64,000 nt of DNA from Chelatococcus sp. HY11 (GTDB lineage Bacteria; Pseudomonadota; Alphaproteobacteria; Rhizobiales; Beijerinckiaceae): positions 2,658,001 to 2,722,000 of the forward strand of contig NZ_JAHBRX010000001.1 in the NCBI RefSeq assembly GCF_018398335.1, written 5' to 3'. A model generated the notes under the pieces. The model was given only the letters and a program-made list of their open reading frames with translations, was not told where the DNA came from and made no database searches. How positions within the stretch are numbered: position 1 is the stretch's first letter; each line of letters opens with the position of its first letter. A program made the translations under genes and the position numbers. This document shows positions 9,176-17,536 of the stretch, piece after piece.

Positions 9176-10399
9176 TCAGCCCCGGACGGGGAAGACCGGC
9201 TTGGCGTCCGAGAAGGCCTCAGGATAGACCACGCGGATGGTCGCCTTCTGGACCTGGGTCGAAACGGGGGCCGCGCCTTGATTCTGGCCACCCTCGAACT
9301 TCGTCGGGCCATAGGGCATCAGGTGCTTGTCGAAGGTGGAGGCGGCGATCGAGTCGATCAGCTTGGCGCGATCGGCAGATCCCGCGCGCTCCATGGCATC
9401 CGCCAGCAGCAACACGCAGGAATAGTTGAGCGGCGTGTTGTAGTTCCACTGCTTGCCGGCATCGAGAACGCGCTTCTGTAGCTCGGCATTCTTCGGATTG
9501 CGCGGATCATGCCAGTGGTTGACGTCCATGATGTTCTCGGCTGCTTCCGGGAATTCCTTGACGAAGCGCATGTTCGAGGCCGCGCCATTGACCACCGCAT
9601 AGACAGCCTTCGGACGCACGCGCTGTTGCTGCATGGTCCGGGCGAGAAGGACCGTCTCGCCATAATAGGTGCTGGGGATCACGAGGTCCGGATTCAGCGA
9701 GCGCAGGCGCAACGCCACATTGGACAGGTCGCGCGAAGGCGTCGGGATGGCGATGGTCTCGATGATCTCGAAGCCGTGCTTCGGCAGTTCGGTCTGCATC
9801 AGCTTGGCGAGGCCGGAACCGAACAGGCCATCCTCATGGACAAGCGCGATGGTCTTGGCGGGCTTGCCGGCCGCGTCATTGATGCGCACGAGGTTCTGGA
9901 TGGCGGCCTGCGTGCAGATGCCGAAGCCGGGCGCGAAGCGGAAGGTGTTCTTCAGGCCGCGCTGGATGATTTGATCCGACACGCCGACGTCGACGATATA
10001 GGGCAGGTCATAACGCGCCGCCGCCTGGGTCGCGGCAAGGCAGATCGGGCTGGCGAAACCGCCGACGATGGCCGCGACACCTTCGCTCTGCATGCGCTCG
10101 ACTTCCTGCACGCCCGCTTCCGGGTTGGAGCGTGCGTCGCCGAACACCATCTCGATCTTGGCCCCACCGAGCGCCTTGATGCCGCCGGCCGCGTTGATGT
10201 CAGCGATCGCAAGCTCGGCGCCCGTGCGCCCGAACTCACCATCCATGGCCAGCGCGCCGGTGACAGGCTGCAGAATGCCGACCTTCACCGGCGGCGGCTC
10301 CGCCGCGCGCAGGACCGACGGCGCCGCGATCACAGCGGCGGCGGCCATCCCCCCCTTGAGAGCGCCGCGCCGGCTTATGGATTTGCTGAACAGGGTCAT
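9176..10399 (-). CDS. Branched-chain-type ABC transporter substrate-binding protein
   Basis: A 407-residue periplasmic binding protein of the LivK type (type 1 fold). The N-terminus MTLFSKSISRRGALKGG, followed by a short Ala-rich segment and LRAAE, is a twin-arginine (Tat) signal peptide. The mature part begins VKVGILQPVTGALAMDGEFGR, as in amide- and branched-chain-binding proteins. The ATG at 10399 follows an AGAGGAG ribosome-binding site. It is the first transport gene after the GntR regulator. Liv-type binding proteins also recognise aromatic acids, amides and urea, so the ligand is open; the operon suggests a cyclic amide, imide or dicarboxylate. Confidence 0.93.
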   Translation of the reverse strand: MTLFSKSISRRGALKGGMAAAAVIAAPSVLRAAEPPPVKVGILQPVTGALAMDGEFGRTGAELAIADINAAGGIKALGGAKIEMVFGDARSNPEAGVQEVERMQSEGVAAIVGGFASPICLAATQAAARYDLPYIVDVGVSDQIIQRGLKNTFRFAPGFGICTQAAIQNLVRINDAAGKPAKTIALVHEDGLFGSGLAKLMQTELPKHGFEIIETIAIPTPSRDLSNVALRLRSLNPDLVIPSTYYGETVLLARTMQQQRVRPKAVYAVVNGAASNMRFVKEFPEAAENIMDVNHWHDPRNPKNAELQKRVLDAGKQWNYNTPLNYSCVLLLADAMERAGSADRAKLIDSIAASTFDKHLMPYGPTKFEGGQNQGAAPVSTQVQKATIRVVYPEAFSDAKPVFPVRG

Positions 10400-10488
10400 C
10401 ACTCTATCTCCTCTGACGACCGCCCCCCTCGGTGGCGGCCTCCTTGCTTTTGGTTGCTTCCAACGCACAACCGGCAGACAGGTGTCAC

Positions 10489-11352
10489 TCAGGCCTTCGT
10501 CCTGCGTGACACCTCCGCCCGCCGCATCTGGGGCTTCGTCTCCTGCCGCGCCAAGGCTTCCGGCCTCGTCTTGGAATCACCTTTCCGTGCGCGCTCGACA
10601 GGCGTCCAGGAACGTGAATTGGCGGCTCCGGTCCGCACCAGGTCCATCTGGAAGGAATAACGATCCGGCCGATAAAAGGCTTGCAGATGCTCGATACCTT
10701 CCCCGGAGGGTCCGTAGACCACGCGGGTCAAGGCAAGAAGAGCTGCTCCGATTTCAAGCCCGAGCGCTTCCGCGATCTCCGGTCCGGCGAGCGTGGCGCC
10801 GATCATCTGGCTGGCACGCTCGGCGACGAGACCCGAGCGCTCGAGCAGTTCGAGCAGGGGCTTCGACGCGAGGTCAGCCTCCGAATAGGAGACACCGATG
10901 CGTTCGGGAACATGCGTCACAAGATAGGAGAAGGGCTGCCCGTCGATGATACGAAGGCGCACGGAGCGCTGCACGCGCTCCCCTGCCGCCAGGTGAAGGG
11001 CCTCCGCCAGGACGGGCGTGGGCGCGACATAGCCGAAGGATAAAAGCTTGACCTCGGTGCGGCGCCCCATCTCGACGAGATGTGACAGAAGGTTTGCGAA
11101 ATCAGCGGTGATAGGAAAATTGGCCTTGCTGCCATTGACGAAGGTACCCGATCCGGGCCGCCGCTCGATGAGACCTTCATCAGCCAGCTTGTCGAGCGCA
11201 CGGCGCACGGTGACACGCGAAACGCCGTGTTGCTCGGCCAGGGCCGGCTCGCTGGGCAGGCGGCTCTGCGGACGCTCCTCACCGCTGACGATGCGATCCC
11301 GCAACAGCAGATAGAGTCTGCGCGCCTTCAAAGGCTCGACGCTCGCCATCAC
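10489..11352 (-). CDS. GntR/HutC-family transcriptional regulator (UTRA domain)
   Basis: A 287-residue regulator with an N-terminal winged helix of the GntR family (RLPSEPALAEQHGVSRVTVR at about residues 30-49, then LIERRPGSGTFV) and a C-terminal UTRA ligand domain (about residues 90-240). The last 40 residues are basic and not part of the domain. It lies between the OYE-like gene and the binding-protein gene on the same strand. A perfect inverted repeat sits 24 bases before its start codon, consistent with autoregulation, and an 11-base part of it recurs between leuC and the FAD oxidoreductase gene. It probably senses the pathway substrate or an intermediate. Confidence 0.93.
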   Translation of the reverse strand: MMASVEPLKARRLYLLLRDRIVSGEERPQSRLPSEPALAEQHGVSRVTVRRALDKLADEGLIERRPGSGTFVNGSKANFPITADFANLLSHLVEMGRRTEVKLLSFGYVAPTPVLAEALHLAAGERVQRSVRLRIIDGQPFSYLVTHVPERIGVSYSEADLASKPLLELLERSGLVAERASQMIGATLAGPEIAEALGLEIGAALLALTRVVYGPSGEGIEHLQAFYRPDRYSFQMDLVRTGAANSRSWTPVERARKGDSKTRPEALARQETKPQMRRAEVSRRTKA

Positions 11353-11375
11353 GCCCCTCTTCTGTTCTATCTAAG

Positions 11376-11391
11376 ATACAGAAATCTGTAT
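11376..11391. promoter_or_regulatory. Candidate operator of the GntR regulator
   Basis: ATACAG-AAAT-CTGTAT, a perfect 6-base inverted repeat, lies in the AT-rich 80 bases upstream of the GntR gene. Size and placement fit a GntR/HutC operator. The 11-mer TAATACAGATT, read on the minus strand here, is found again at 14524-14534. Confidence 0.55.
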
Positions 11392-11439
11392 TATTCATGA
11401 CACATCTTCACCACCTGTCAAGCACTGCGCATGGCGGCT

Positions 11440-12411
11440 TCACAGGACGCGGCCGAGATCCGGATGCACAAGCAGAGGCCGGCCGATCGCCACGAGATCG
11501 GCATGGCCCTCACGCAGAATATCCTCGACCTGGACCGCCGTCCTGATGTTGCCGACGGCGATGACGGGCACCTCGATCCGTTCGCGGATGGTCCGCGCGA
11601 AACCGAGCTGATAGCCCGGCCCGGTGTTCGGCGGCGGTTCCGGGGAGAGGCCGCCGGAGGACACATGCACAGCGTCCAGGCCCAGGGGAATCAGCACCGT
11701 CAGCGCTTCAGCGATCATCTCGGCGGTCAGCCCGCCCTCCTGATAGTCGCTGGCCGATACGCGGATCGTCACGGGCACGTCGCGCCCGACCGCTTCCCGC
11801 ACCGCGCGGATGACATCGGCGACGATACGGCTCCGCCCTTCAAGATCTCCGCCGTAGGCGTCCCCGCGCGTGTTCGACAGTGGCGAAAGGAACTGGTGCA
11901 GGAGATAGCCATGGGCCGCGTGCAATTCCAAGCCGTTGAAGCCCGCAGACAGCGCCCGGCGGGCCGCCTTGGCAAAAGCCATGACGACGCAGGTGATGTC
12001 GTCGAGGCTCATAGCCTCCGGCATGCCATAGTCGTCGTCATGGGGGATGGCGCTCGGCGCGATCAGCCGGGAGCCCGGATGCGGACGCGATTTCCGGCCG
12101 CCATGGCTCAACTGCATGAAAATGGGGACGCCCTCGGCCTTGACCGCTGCGGCGATGGCCGCCACCGGCGCCACATGCGCCTCGCTGAACAGGCCGATGT
12201 CATCGGCCATCAGCCGCCCCTCGGGCGCGACCGCCGTCGACTCGATGATGACGAGCCCGACCCCACCCCGCGCGCGCCGCGCATAGTGATGGACGTGGTA
12301 GGCCGTTGCGAAGGCCTCGGCCGTGCCCTGGTACTGCTGCATCGGCGGCATGACGATGCGGTTCTTGAGCGTGAGCCCGCCGATGGCGAAAGGCGTGGAG
12401 GCGAGGCTCAT
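11440..12411 (-). CDS. Old Yellow Enzyme-like NADH:flavin oxidoreductase
   Basis: A 323-residue FMN TIM-barrel protein of the OYE/YqjM family, which reduces activated C=C bonds, including those of maleimides and enones. The N-terminal LKNRIVMPPM, the active-site stretch LELHAAHGYLLHQFLSP, the R-x-D-x-YGG box (NTRGDAYGGDLEGR) and the C-terminal FMN-phosphate loop (GNIRTAV, then ADLVAIGRPLL) are all present. It ends soon after this loop (HPDLGRVL), slightly short for the family. The ATG at 12411 was chosen as it gives MSLASTPFAIGGLTLKNR; it overlaps leuD nearly end to end. In this operon it may reduce or prepare an unsaturated ring or diacid. Confidence 0.9.
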   Translation of the reverse strand: MSLASTPFAIGGLTLKNRIVMPPMQQYQGTAEAFATAYHVHHYARRARGGVGLVIIESTAVAPEGRLMADDIGLFSEAHVAPVAAIAAAVKAEGVPIFMQLSHGGRKSRPHPGSRLIAPSAIPHDDDYGMPEAMSLDDITCVVMAFAKAARRALSAGFNGLELHAAHGYLLHQFLSPLSNTRGDAYGGDLEGRSRIVADVIRAVREAVGRDVPVTIRVSASDYQEGGLTAEMIAEALTVLIPLGLDAVHVSSGGLSPEPPPNTGPGYQLGFARTIRERIEVPVIAVGNIRTAVQVEDILREGHADLVAIGRPLLVHPDLGRVL

Positions 12412-12412
12412 A

Positions 12413-13030
12413 TCAACCACCCCGCCGTGGCATGGCCCAGGGCCGGCTCCTGGCATCGGCCGTGACGAAGGCCTTGATGGCGTCGGACTGACTCATCGTG
12501 AGGTCGATATCGTCCCAGCCGTTGAGCAATTTGGTGCGCCAGACAGGATCGACGGTGAAGGGCACGCTGAGATTGCCGACGACGATACGGCAATCCTCCA
12601 GATCGACCAGCATGTCGCACGCGCCATCCTCCAGCGCCGCGATCAGGCGCTCACCGTCCGCCTCTGTCACCTTGGCCGGCAGAAGGCCGTTGTTGACCGA
12701 ATTGGAGGCGAAGATATCGCCGAAGCTCGGCGCGATGACGCAGCGGATGCCATAGTCGACGAGCGCATAGACCGCCGCCTCGCGGGAGGAGCCGCTGCCG
12801 AAGTTGCGACGGGACACGATGATCTGCGCGCCCGCGCGCTCCGGCGCGTTCAGGGGAAAGTCCGGCCGCGGAGCGCCCGCCTCGTCGAAACGCAGATCAT
12901 GCAGGAGATAGCCGCCGTAGCCCTCGGCGCGCGAGCGCTTCATGAAGCGCGCCGGGATGAGCTGGTCCGTGTCGACGCTCGAGAGCGGCAGCGGGCAGGC
13001 GATGCCGTTCAGCTTGGTGAAGGCTTCCAT
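12413..13030 (-). CDS. leuD: LeuD-type (de)hydratase small subunit
   Basis: This 205-residue swivel domain is the small subunit of an isopropylmalate isomerase-type hydratase. It has the LeuD N-terminus (PLPLSSVDTDQLIPARFMKR), the NFGSGSSREAA loop that contacts substrate and GDIFASNSVNNGLLP. Its ATG overlaps the leuC stop by one base. The length matches bacterial LeuD. Because it sits in a catabolic operon with a malate-type lyase and hydantoinase, the pair may hydrate a maleate or citraconate-like diacid instead of serving leucine synthesis; the sequence itself does not separate the two. Confidence 0.9.
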   Translation of the reverse strand: MEAFTKLNGIACPLPLSSVDTDQLIPARFMKRSRAEGYGGYLLHDLRFDEAGAPRPDFPLNAPERAGAQIIVSRRNFGSGSSREAAVYALVDYGIRCVIAPSFGDIFASNSVNNGLLPAKVTEADGERLIAALEDGACDMLVDLEDCRIVVGNLSVPFTVDPVWRTKLLNGWDDIDLTMSQSDAIKAFVTADARSRPWAMPRRGG

Positions 13031-14448
13031 CAGTCGCGCCCCTTCAGAAGCGGACGCATGTCCGTGAGATGGCCCGTGATAGCCGCCGCCGCGGCCATGG
13101 CGGGCGACATGAGATGGGTGCGGGAGCCGGGACCCTGGCGGCCACGGAAATTGCGGTTGGTGGTCGAGGCGCAGCGCTCGCCCGGCGCCACCAGGTCGCC
13201 GTTCATGCCGACACACATCGAACAGCCGGAATCGACCCATTCCAAGCCGGCCTCGGTGAAGATGCGATCGAGGCCTTCCTCCTCCGCCTGCCGCTTCACC
13301 TGCGCGGAGCCCGGCGAGACGAGGCCGGGGACCTGCGCCTTGCGGCCGGCGAGCACGGCGGCGGCGGCGCGCATGTCCTCGATGCGGCTGTTGGTGCAGG
13401 AGCCGATGAAGATGCGGTCCACCCGGATGTCGGTGAGCCTCTGGCCGGGCTTCAGCCCCATATAGTCGATGGCGTCGCGGATATGCGCCGCGCGGCCTGG
13501 GTCGCCCGCCTTGTCTGGGTCCGGCACCACCATGGTGATTGGCAGCGCGTCCTCGGGGCTCGTGCCCCAGGTCACGATCGGCGCGATCTGCGAGCCGTCG
13601 AGACTCACTTCCTTGTCGAAGACGGCATCGGCGTCGCTGGCGAGCTTGAGCCACTCCTCCGCCGCCCGGTCGAAATCGGCGCCTTGCGGCGCGAAGGGGC
13701 GCCCCCTGAGATAGGCGATCGTGGTCTCGTCGGGAGCCACCATGCCGCAGCGCCCGCCGGCCTCGATGGACAGATTGCAGAGCGTGAGGCGCCCTTCCAT
13801 CGTCAGGCCACGGACTGATGAGCCCGCATATTCCATGGCGTGCCCGGCCGCTCCGTCCGCGCCGATGGCAGCGATGACGGAGAGGGCGATATCCTTGGCG
13901 ACGATGCCGGGCGCGAGTTCGCCATCGACGCTGATGCGCATGCGCTTCGGCCGCTTCTGCCATAGCGTCTGCGTCATCAGCACATGGGCCACCTCGGACG
14001 CGCCGATGCCGAAGGCGAGGGCGCCGAAGGCGCCGTGCGTCGCGGTATGACTGTCGCCGCAGACGATGGTGAGGCCCGGCAGGGTCAGCCCCTGCTCCGG
14101 CCCGACCACATGGACGATGCCCTGGCCGGGGTCGTCGAGGCCGAACAGCTTGAGATGGTGGCGGGACGCGTTGCCGCGCAGCCGCTCGATCATGTCGCGG
14201 ATCGCGGGATCGATCTTGGCAAGGTCGCGCACGCGCGTCGGGACGTAGTGATCCTCGATACCGAAGGTGAGATCCGGCCGCGCCACCTCGGCGCCGCGCC
14301 CCTTCAGCTTGTCGAAGGCGTGGAAGGACCCTTCATGCAGGAAATGCCGGTCAATCCAGAGGAGGCTCTGCCCATCCTCGCGATGAACAACGACATGCGC
14401 GTCCCAAACCTTGTCAAACAATGCGCGCGGGGTCGCGACCAATGCCAT
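13030..14448 (-). CDS. leuC: LeuC-type (de)hydratase large subunit (4Fe-4S)
   Basis: A 472-residue aconitase-superfamily protein. The three cluster ligands are visible: Cys351 (IGSCTNSR) and Cys409/Cys412 (DSGCSMCVGMN), and CGDSHTATHGAFGALAFGIG lies near residue 130. The N-terminus (DKVWDAHVV, then LLWIDRHFLHEG) is like LeuC. It forms a heterodimer with the LeuD-type subunit. The reaction is addition or removal of water on a 2-alkylmalate/maleate-type diacid. It is the first gene of the minus-strand group, with a divergent promoter region shared with the FAD oxidoreductase gene. Isopropylmalate isomerase is the default annotation; maleate, citraconate or dialkylmaleate hydratase is the contextual alternative. 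Confidence 0.9.
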   Translation of the reverse strand: MALVATPRALFDKVWDAHVVVHREDGQSLLWIDRHFLHEGSFHAFDKLKGRGAEVARPDLTFGIEDHYVPTRVRDLAKIDPAIRDMIERLRGNASRHHLKLFGLDDPGQGIVHVVGPEQGLTLPGLTIVCGDSHTATHGAFGALAFGIGASEVAHVLMTQTLWQKRPKRMRISVDGELAPGIVAKDIALSVIAAIGADGAAGHAMEYAGSSVRGLTMEGRLTLCNLSIEAGGRCGMVAPDETTIAYLRGRPFAPQGADFDRAAEEWLKLASDADAVFDKEVSLDGSQIAPIVTWGTSPEDALPITMVVPDPDKAGDPGRAAHIRDAIDYMGLKPGQRLTDIRVDRIFIGSCTNSRIEDMRAAAAVLAGRKAQVPGLVSPGSAQVKRQAEEEGLDRIFTEAGLEWVDSGCSMCVGMNGDLVAPGERCASTTNRNFRGRQGPGSRTHLMSPAMAAAAAITGHLTDMRPLLKGRD

Positions 14449-14523
14449 CGGCCTTGTCCTTCTTGCCTCTCCTCAGGAAGGTTACGCTCAATTGCCCTTC
14501 CAAGGCAAATCTTGTTTTAATTC

Positions 14524-14534
14524 TAATACAGATT
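14524..14534 (+). promoter_or_regulatory. Second copy of the GntR-operator half site
   Basis: TAATACAGATT in the AT-rich spacer between the divergent leuC and FAD oxidoreductase genes is identical over 11 bases to one side of the palindrome upstream of the GntR gene. It continues as AATATCC, so the second half is not conserved. It suggests that one regulator controls both promoters. Confidence 0.45.
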
Positions 14535-14592
14535 AATATCCTAAATATGTGACAGGTTCCTGTCCGTTCAAGGCTGATGCTGGGAGGCTTCC

Positions 14593-16011
14593 GTGAGTGA
14601 TGTGATCCGTGACGGCGACAAGACCTTCGCGTTCGCGGTACCTGTCGTCGTCATCGGTGCCGGCGCTGCCGGCCTCATCGCCGCACTGGCGGCGCGCGAA
14701 GCCGGCGCGGACGTGCTCGTTCTCGAACGCGACGCCCTCCCGCGCGGCTCGACCGCCCTTTCCGCCGGACTCATTCCCGCCGCTGGCACCCGCTGGCAGA
14801 AGGAAGCGGGCATCACCGACAGCCCCGAGACCTTCGCCGCCGACGTCATGGCCAAGGCCAAGAACGAGCCGGACCCTGCCCTCGTCGCGCTGGTGACACG
14901 GGAAGCCGGCCCGGCCGTCGAGTGGCTCGGCGCCACCTACGGCCTGCCCTTCTCCGTGATCGCCGACTTCAGCTACCCCGGCCACAGCGCGCGCCGCATG
15001 CACGGCCTGCCGACGCGCTCCGGCGAGGAGCTGATCGACGCGCTGCGTGGCGCCGCCGAGAGCGCCGGCATCGACATTCTCTGCGAAGCCCATGTGACCA
15101 CGCTCTTTGCCGACGCCGACAACCGCGTCACCGGCCTCGCCTTCGTCAGGCCGGACGGCTCACGCGATGAAGTCGGCTGCGACCAGCTCATTCTGGCCAG
15201 CAACGGCTATGGCGGGAATAAAGATCTCGTGAGGGAGCACATTCCCTCCCTCGCCGAGGCGCTCTATTTCGGCCACGAGGGCAACAAGGGCGACGCGCTT
15301 CTCTGGGGCGAGGCGCTCGGCGCCGCCACCCGCCATCTCTCCGGCCACCAGGGCCACGGCTCCGTCGCGCATCCCGCCGGCATCCTCATCAGTTGGGCGA
15401 CGATCACCGAAGGCGGCGTGCAGGTGAATCTGAACGGCGAGCGCTTCTGCGATGAATCGCGCGGGTATTCGGAACAGGCGGCCGAGGTGCTGCGGCAGCC
15501 GCAGGGCCTCGCCTGGACGGTGTTCGACCACCGCATCGCCGACATCACCCGGCAGTTCGAGGACTACAAGCGCGCCGAGGCCATGGGCGCCATCGTCACC
15601 GCCAACGACTGGCCCACGCTCGCCGAGCGCATGGGCGTGCCGGCCGAGGCGCTGGCCGCAACCATGGCCGCGACGGCGGAGGCCAAGGCGGCGGCTACCC
15701 AGGCAGGAGCCGGGCGTGATGCCTTCGGCCGTGACTTCACCGGCGTTCCCGCTTTGACGGCGCCCTATTGCGCGGTGAAGGTGACCGGTGCGCTCTTCCA
15801 CACGCAGGGCGGCCTCGTCGTCGACGGCGATGCGCGTGTGCTCGACGGCGCGGGCCGGCCGCTGCCGAACCTCTTTGCCGCAGGCGGCGCCGCCTGCGGC
15901 GTCTCCGGCTCGAAGGCCGCCGGCTATCTCTCCGGCAACGGCCTCCTCACCGCCGTCACCCTCGGCCGCGTCGCGGGCCGGACCGCGGGGGCCGGGGCTG
16001 CGGCTGGTTGA
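14593..16011 (+). CDS. FAD-dependent oxidoreductase (fumarate reductase flavoprotein-like)
   Basis: A 472-residue flavoprotein of the succinate dehydrogenase/fumarate reductase flavoprotein family, which also includes 3-ketosteroid dehydrogenases and tricarballylate dehydrogenase. The Rossmann dinucleotide motif is VVVIGAGAAGLIAAL (about residues 18-32), and the C-terminal FAD segment is LFAAGGAACGVSGSKAAGYLSGNGL. The GTG start at 14593 follows a GGGAGG site. It is divergent from the leuC group and shares its promoter region, so it probably acts on the same pathway, adding or removing a C=C bond. No membrane segment or covalent-FAD His motif was evident. Confidence 0.88.
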   Translation: MSDVIRDGDKTFAFAVPVVVIGAGAAGLIAALAAREAGADVLVLERDALPRGSTALSAGLIPAAGTRWQKEAGITDSPETFAADVMAKAKNEPDPALVALVTREAGPAVEWLGATYGLPFSVIADFSYPGHSARRMHGLPTRSGEELIDALRGAAESAGIDILCEAHVTTLFADADNRVTGLAFVRPDGSRDEVGCDQLILASNGYGGNKDLVREHIPSLAEALYFGHEGNKGDALLWGEALGAATRHLSGHQGHGSVAHPAGILISWATITEGGVQVNLNGERFCDESRGYSEQAAEVLRQPQGLAWTVFDHRIADITRQFEDYKRAEAMGAIVTANDWPTLAERMGVPAEALAATMAATAEAKAAATQAGAGRDAFGRDFTGVPALTAPYCAVKVTGALFHTQGGLVVDGDARVLDGAGRPLPNLFAAGGAACGVSGSKAAGYLSGNGLLTAVTLGRVAGRTAGAGAAAG

Positions 16012-16123
16012 GGGACAAATAGCGCCACTTCGTCCGCGCTTACCCTCGCATCGCTTCCCCTGGAACCACACCGTCATTTAAGAATTGCCCAAGCGATACG
16101 ATCGTCATCACCGGGCTTGTCCC

Positions 16124-17389
16124 ACGGCTGTCCGGTTGAATTTTGTGGACGTGGCGCATGGCATTGATTCTACTTGTTTCCAAGCACTTGCCGGTGTTTT
16201 GGACACGAGCGGAAGCAACGCCATGCGGCATCAGAATAGCGTCTTTCACGCCCTGCTGAAGCAGGTTCCATGGTCGCTTTTCGAGAAACTGGTGGATGAG
16301 CACCGCGCCGACCGGGGCGTGCGGCGGCTGACGACGAAGGGACAGTTCGTGGCTCTGCTTTACGGCCAGTTCGCCGGCGCCGCCTCCCTGCGCGAGATCG
16401 AGACGGCGATGGCGAGCCACGGGGCCCGGCTCTACCATTTGGGCGGGGACGAGATCTCGCGCTCGACCTTGGCCGACGCCAATGCCGGCCGGCCCCACGA
16501 GGTCTTCGGCCAGCTCTTTTCGGCCATGGCGGGCGGTGCCGGGCGCGGCTTGCGCCGCGCGACGCAAGGAGCGGTCAGGCTGATCGATTCGACCGGCATC
16601 AGGCTGGCCGGCATCGCCAGCGACTGGGCCCGCTTCTCGAAAGATGTCCGCGGCGCCAAGGCGCATGTCGTCTACGATCCCGACGCCGAGGCGCCCCTTT
16701 ACCTCGCCGTCACGCCGGCGCGGGTGAACGACATCGTCGCGGCCCGCGCCATGCCCGTCGAGCCCGGCGCGACTTACGTCTTCGACCTCGGCTACTACGA
16801 CTTCGCCTGGTGGGCGCGCCTCGACGAGGCCGGCTGCCGGATCGTCACCAGGCTCAAGGCCAACACGCCCTTGTCCGAGGTCGAGGACCTCGCCTTGCCC
16901 GCTGGATCGAGCCTGGCTTACGACCGCGTCGGTCTTCTGCCGGCCCGTCAGGCCGCCTCGCGGAAAAACCCGTTCCACAAACGCGTGCGCGAGATCGGCG
17001 TCGTCCTCGACGGCGGCAAGACCATCCGCGTCGTCTCCAACGATATCAAGACTCCCGCGCAGGACATCGCCGATCTCTACAAGCGACGCTGGGCCATCGA
17101 GATGTTCTTCCGATGGGTCAAGCAGACCCTCAAGATCAAGCACTTCATCGGCCGATCCGAAAACGCCGTCCGCATCCAGATCGCGGTCGCCCTGATCGCC
17201 TATCTCCTGCTCAGGCTCGCGAACGACGCCGTCAAGATCACACAGAGCCCGCTCGCCTTCGCAAGGCTCGTGCGCGCCAACATCATGCACAGGCGAGACC
17301 TCCGTCATCTCGCAAAGCCGCCCGAAATCCCACGCTCCGACACAAGACAACTCGCACTCGCCCTATGACAAAACGAACCGGACAGCCGT
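16124..17389 (+). mobile_element. IS4-family insertion sequence, complete
   Basis: A 1,266-bp element. Its ends are a perfect 14-base inverted repeat, ACGGCTGTCCGGTT, at 16124-16137 and, in reverse, 17376-17389. It is flanked by an 11-base direct repeat, GGGCTTGTCCC, at 16113-16123 and 17390-17400, the target-site duplication. It has one intact transposase gene, so it is probably recent and possibly active. Its landing site is the loop and inner stem of a REP-like palindrome. Confidence 0.92.
16223..17368 (+). CDS. IS4-family transposase
   Basis: A 381-residue DDE transposase. The candidate catalytic Asp residues are in RLIDSTGIRL and YVFDLGYYDF, and the Glu lies in the Y-R-E-K signature, YKRRWAIEMFFRWVKQTLKI near residue 290. 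The N-terminal domain (residues 1-80, VFHALLKQVPWSLFEKLV) matches the DUF4372 region that precedes the DDE domain in one IS4 branch. The ATG at 16223 lies inside the IS; an in-frame start upstream would lie outside the left end, so it was not used. No frameshift or stop is present. Confidence 0.92.
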   Translation: MRHQNSVFHALLKQVPWSLFEKLVDEHRADRGVRRLTTKGQFVALLYGQFAGAASLREIETAMASHGARLYHLGGDEISRSTLADANAGRPHEVFGQLFSAMAGGAGRGLRRATQGAVRLIDSTGIRLAGIASDWARFSKDVRGAKAHVVYDPDAEAPLYLAVTPARVNDIVAARAMPVEPGATYVFDLGYYDFAWWARLDEAGCRIVTRLKANTPLSEVEDLALPAGSSLAYDRVGLLPARQAASRKNPFHKRVREIGVVLDGGKTIRVVSNDIKTPAQDIADLYKRRWAIEMFFRWVKQTLKIKHFIGRSENAVRIQIAVALIAYLLLRLANDAVKITQSPLAFARLVRANIMHRRDLRHLAKPPEIPRSDTRQLALAL

Positions 17390-17445
17390 GGGCTTGTCCC
17401 GGTGATCCCGACCAGAAAGGCGTCTCTATTCATCGGGATGGCAAC

Positions 17446-17469
17446 GGAACTCGGCAACAGCCGAGTTCC
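17446..17469. repeat. Perfect 9-base hairpin right of the IS
   Basis: GGAACTCGG and CCGAGTTCC flank the loop CAACAG. It lies between the IS and the 3' end of the Ntn hydrolase gene. There is no T run, so it is either a REP-like structure or a weak terminator. Confidence 0.5.
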
Positions 17470-17488
17470 GCATTGAATAAGCTGAAGT

Positions 17489-17515
17489 CGGGCAAGCCCG
17501 GCCATGACGGCCGGG
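17489..17515. repeat. REP-like palindrome
   Basis: Two overlapping palindromes, CGGGC-AA-GCCCG and CCCGGCC-ATGAC-GGCCGGG. Read on the minus strand it contains CCGGGCTTGCCC, close to the CCGGGCTTGTCC core of the repeat that the IS entered, so both belong to one interspersed repeat family. Confidence 0.6.
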
Positions 17516-17536
17516 AACGCTGAATGTCGATTGAAC

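Larger units (their letters stand above)
16107..17406. repeat. REP-like palindrome split by an IS element
   Basis: If the IS and one copy of its target duplication are removed, the flanks join into a 23-base palindrome: arms ATCACCGGG and CCCGGTGAT around CTTGT. The left part is 16107-16123 and the right part 17390-17406. The 11-base target duplication GGGCTTGTCCC is exactly the centre of this palindrome. Confidence 0.8.

Noticed and set aside
12413-14448. LeuCD as simple leucine biosynthesis operon
   Set aside because: There is no leuA or leuB nearby and the genes head a catabolic cluster with its own regulator; the names were kept only for family. A second leuCD elsewhere in the genome would settle this.
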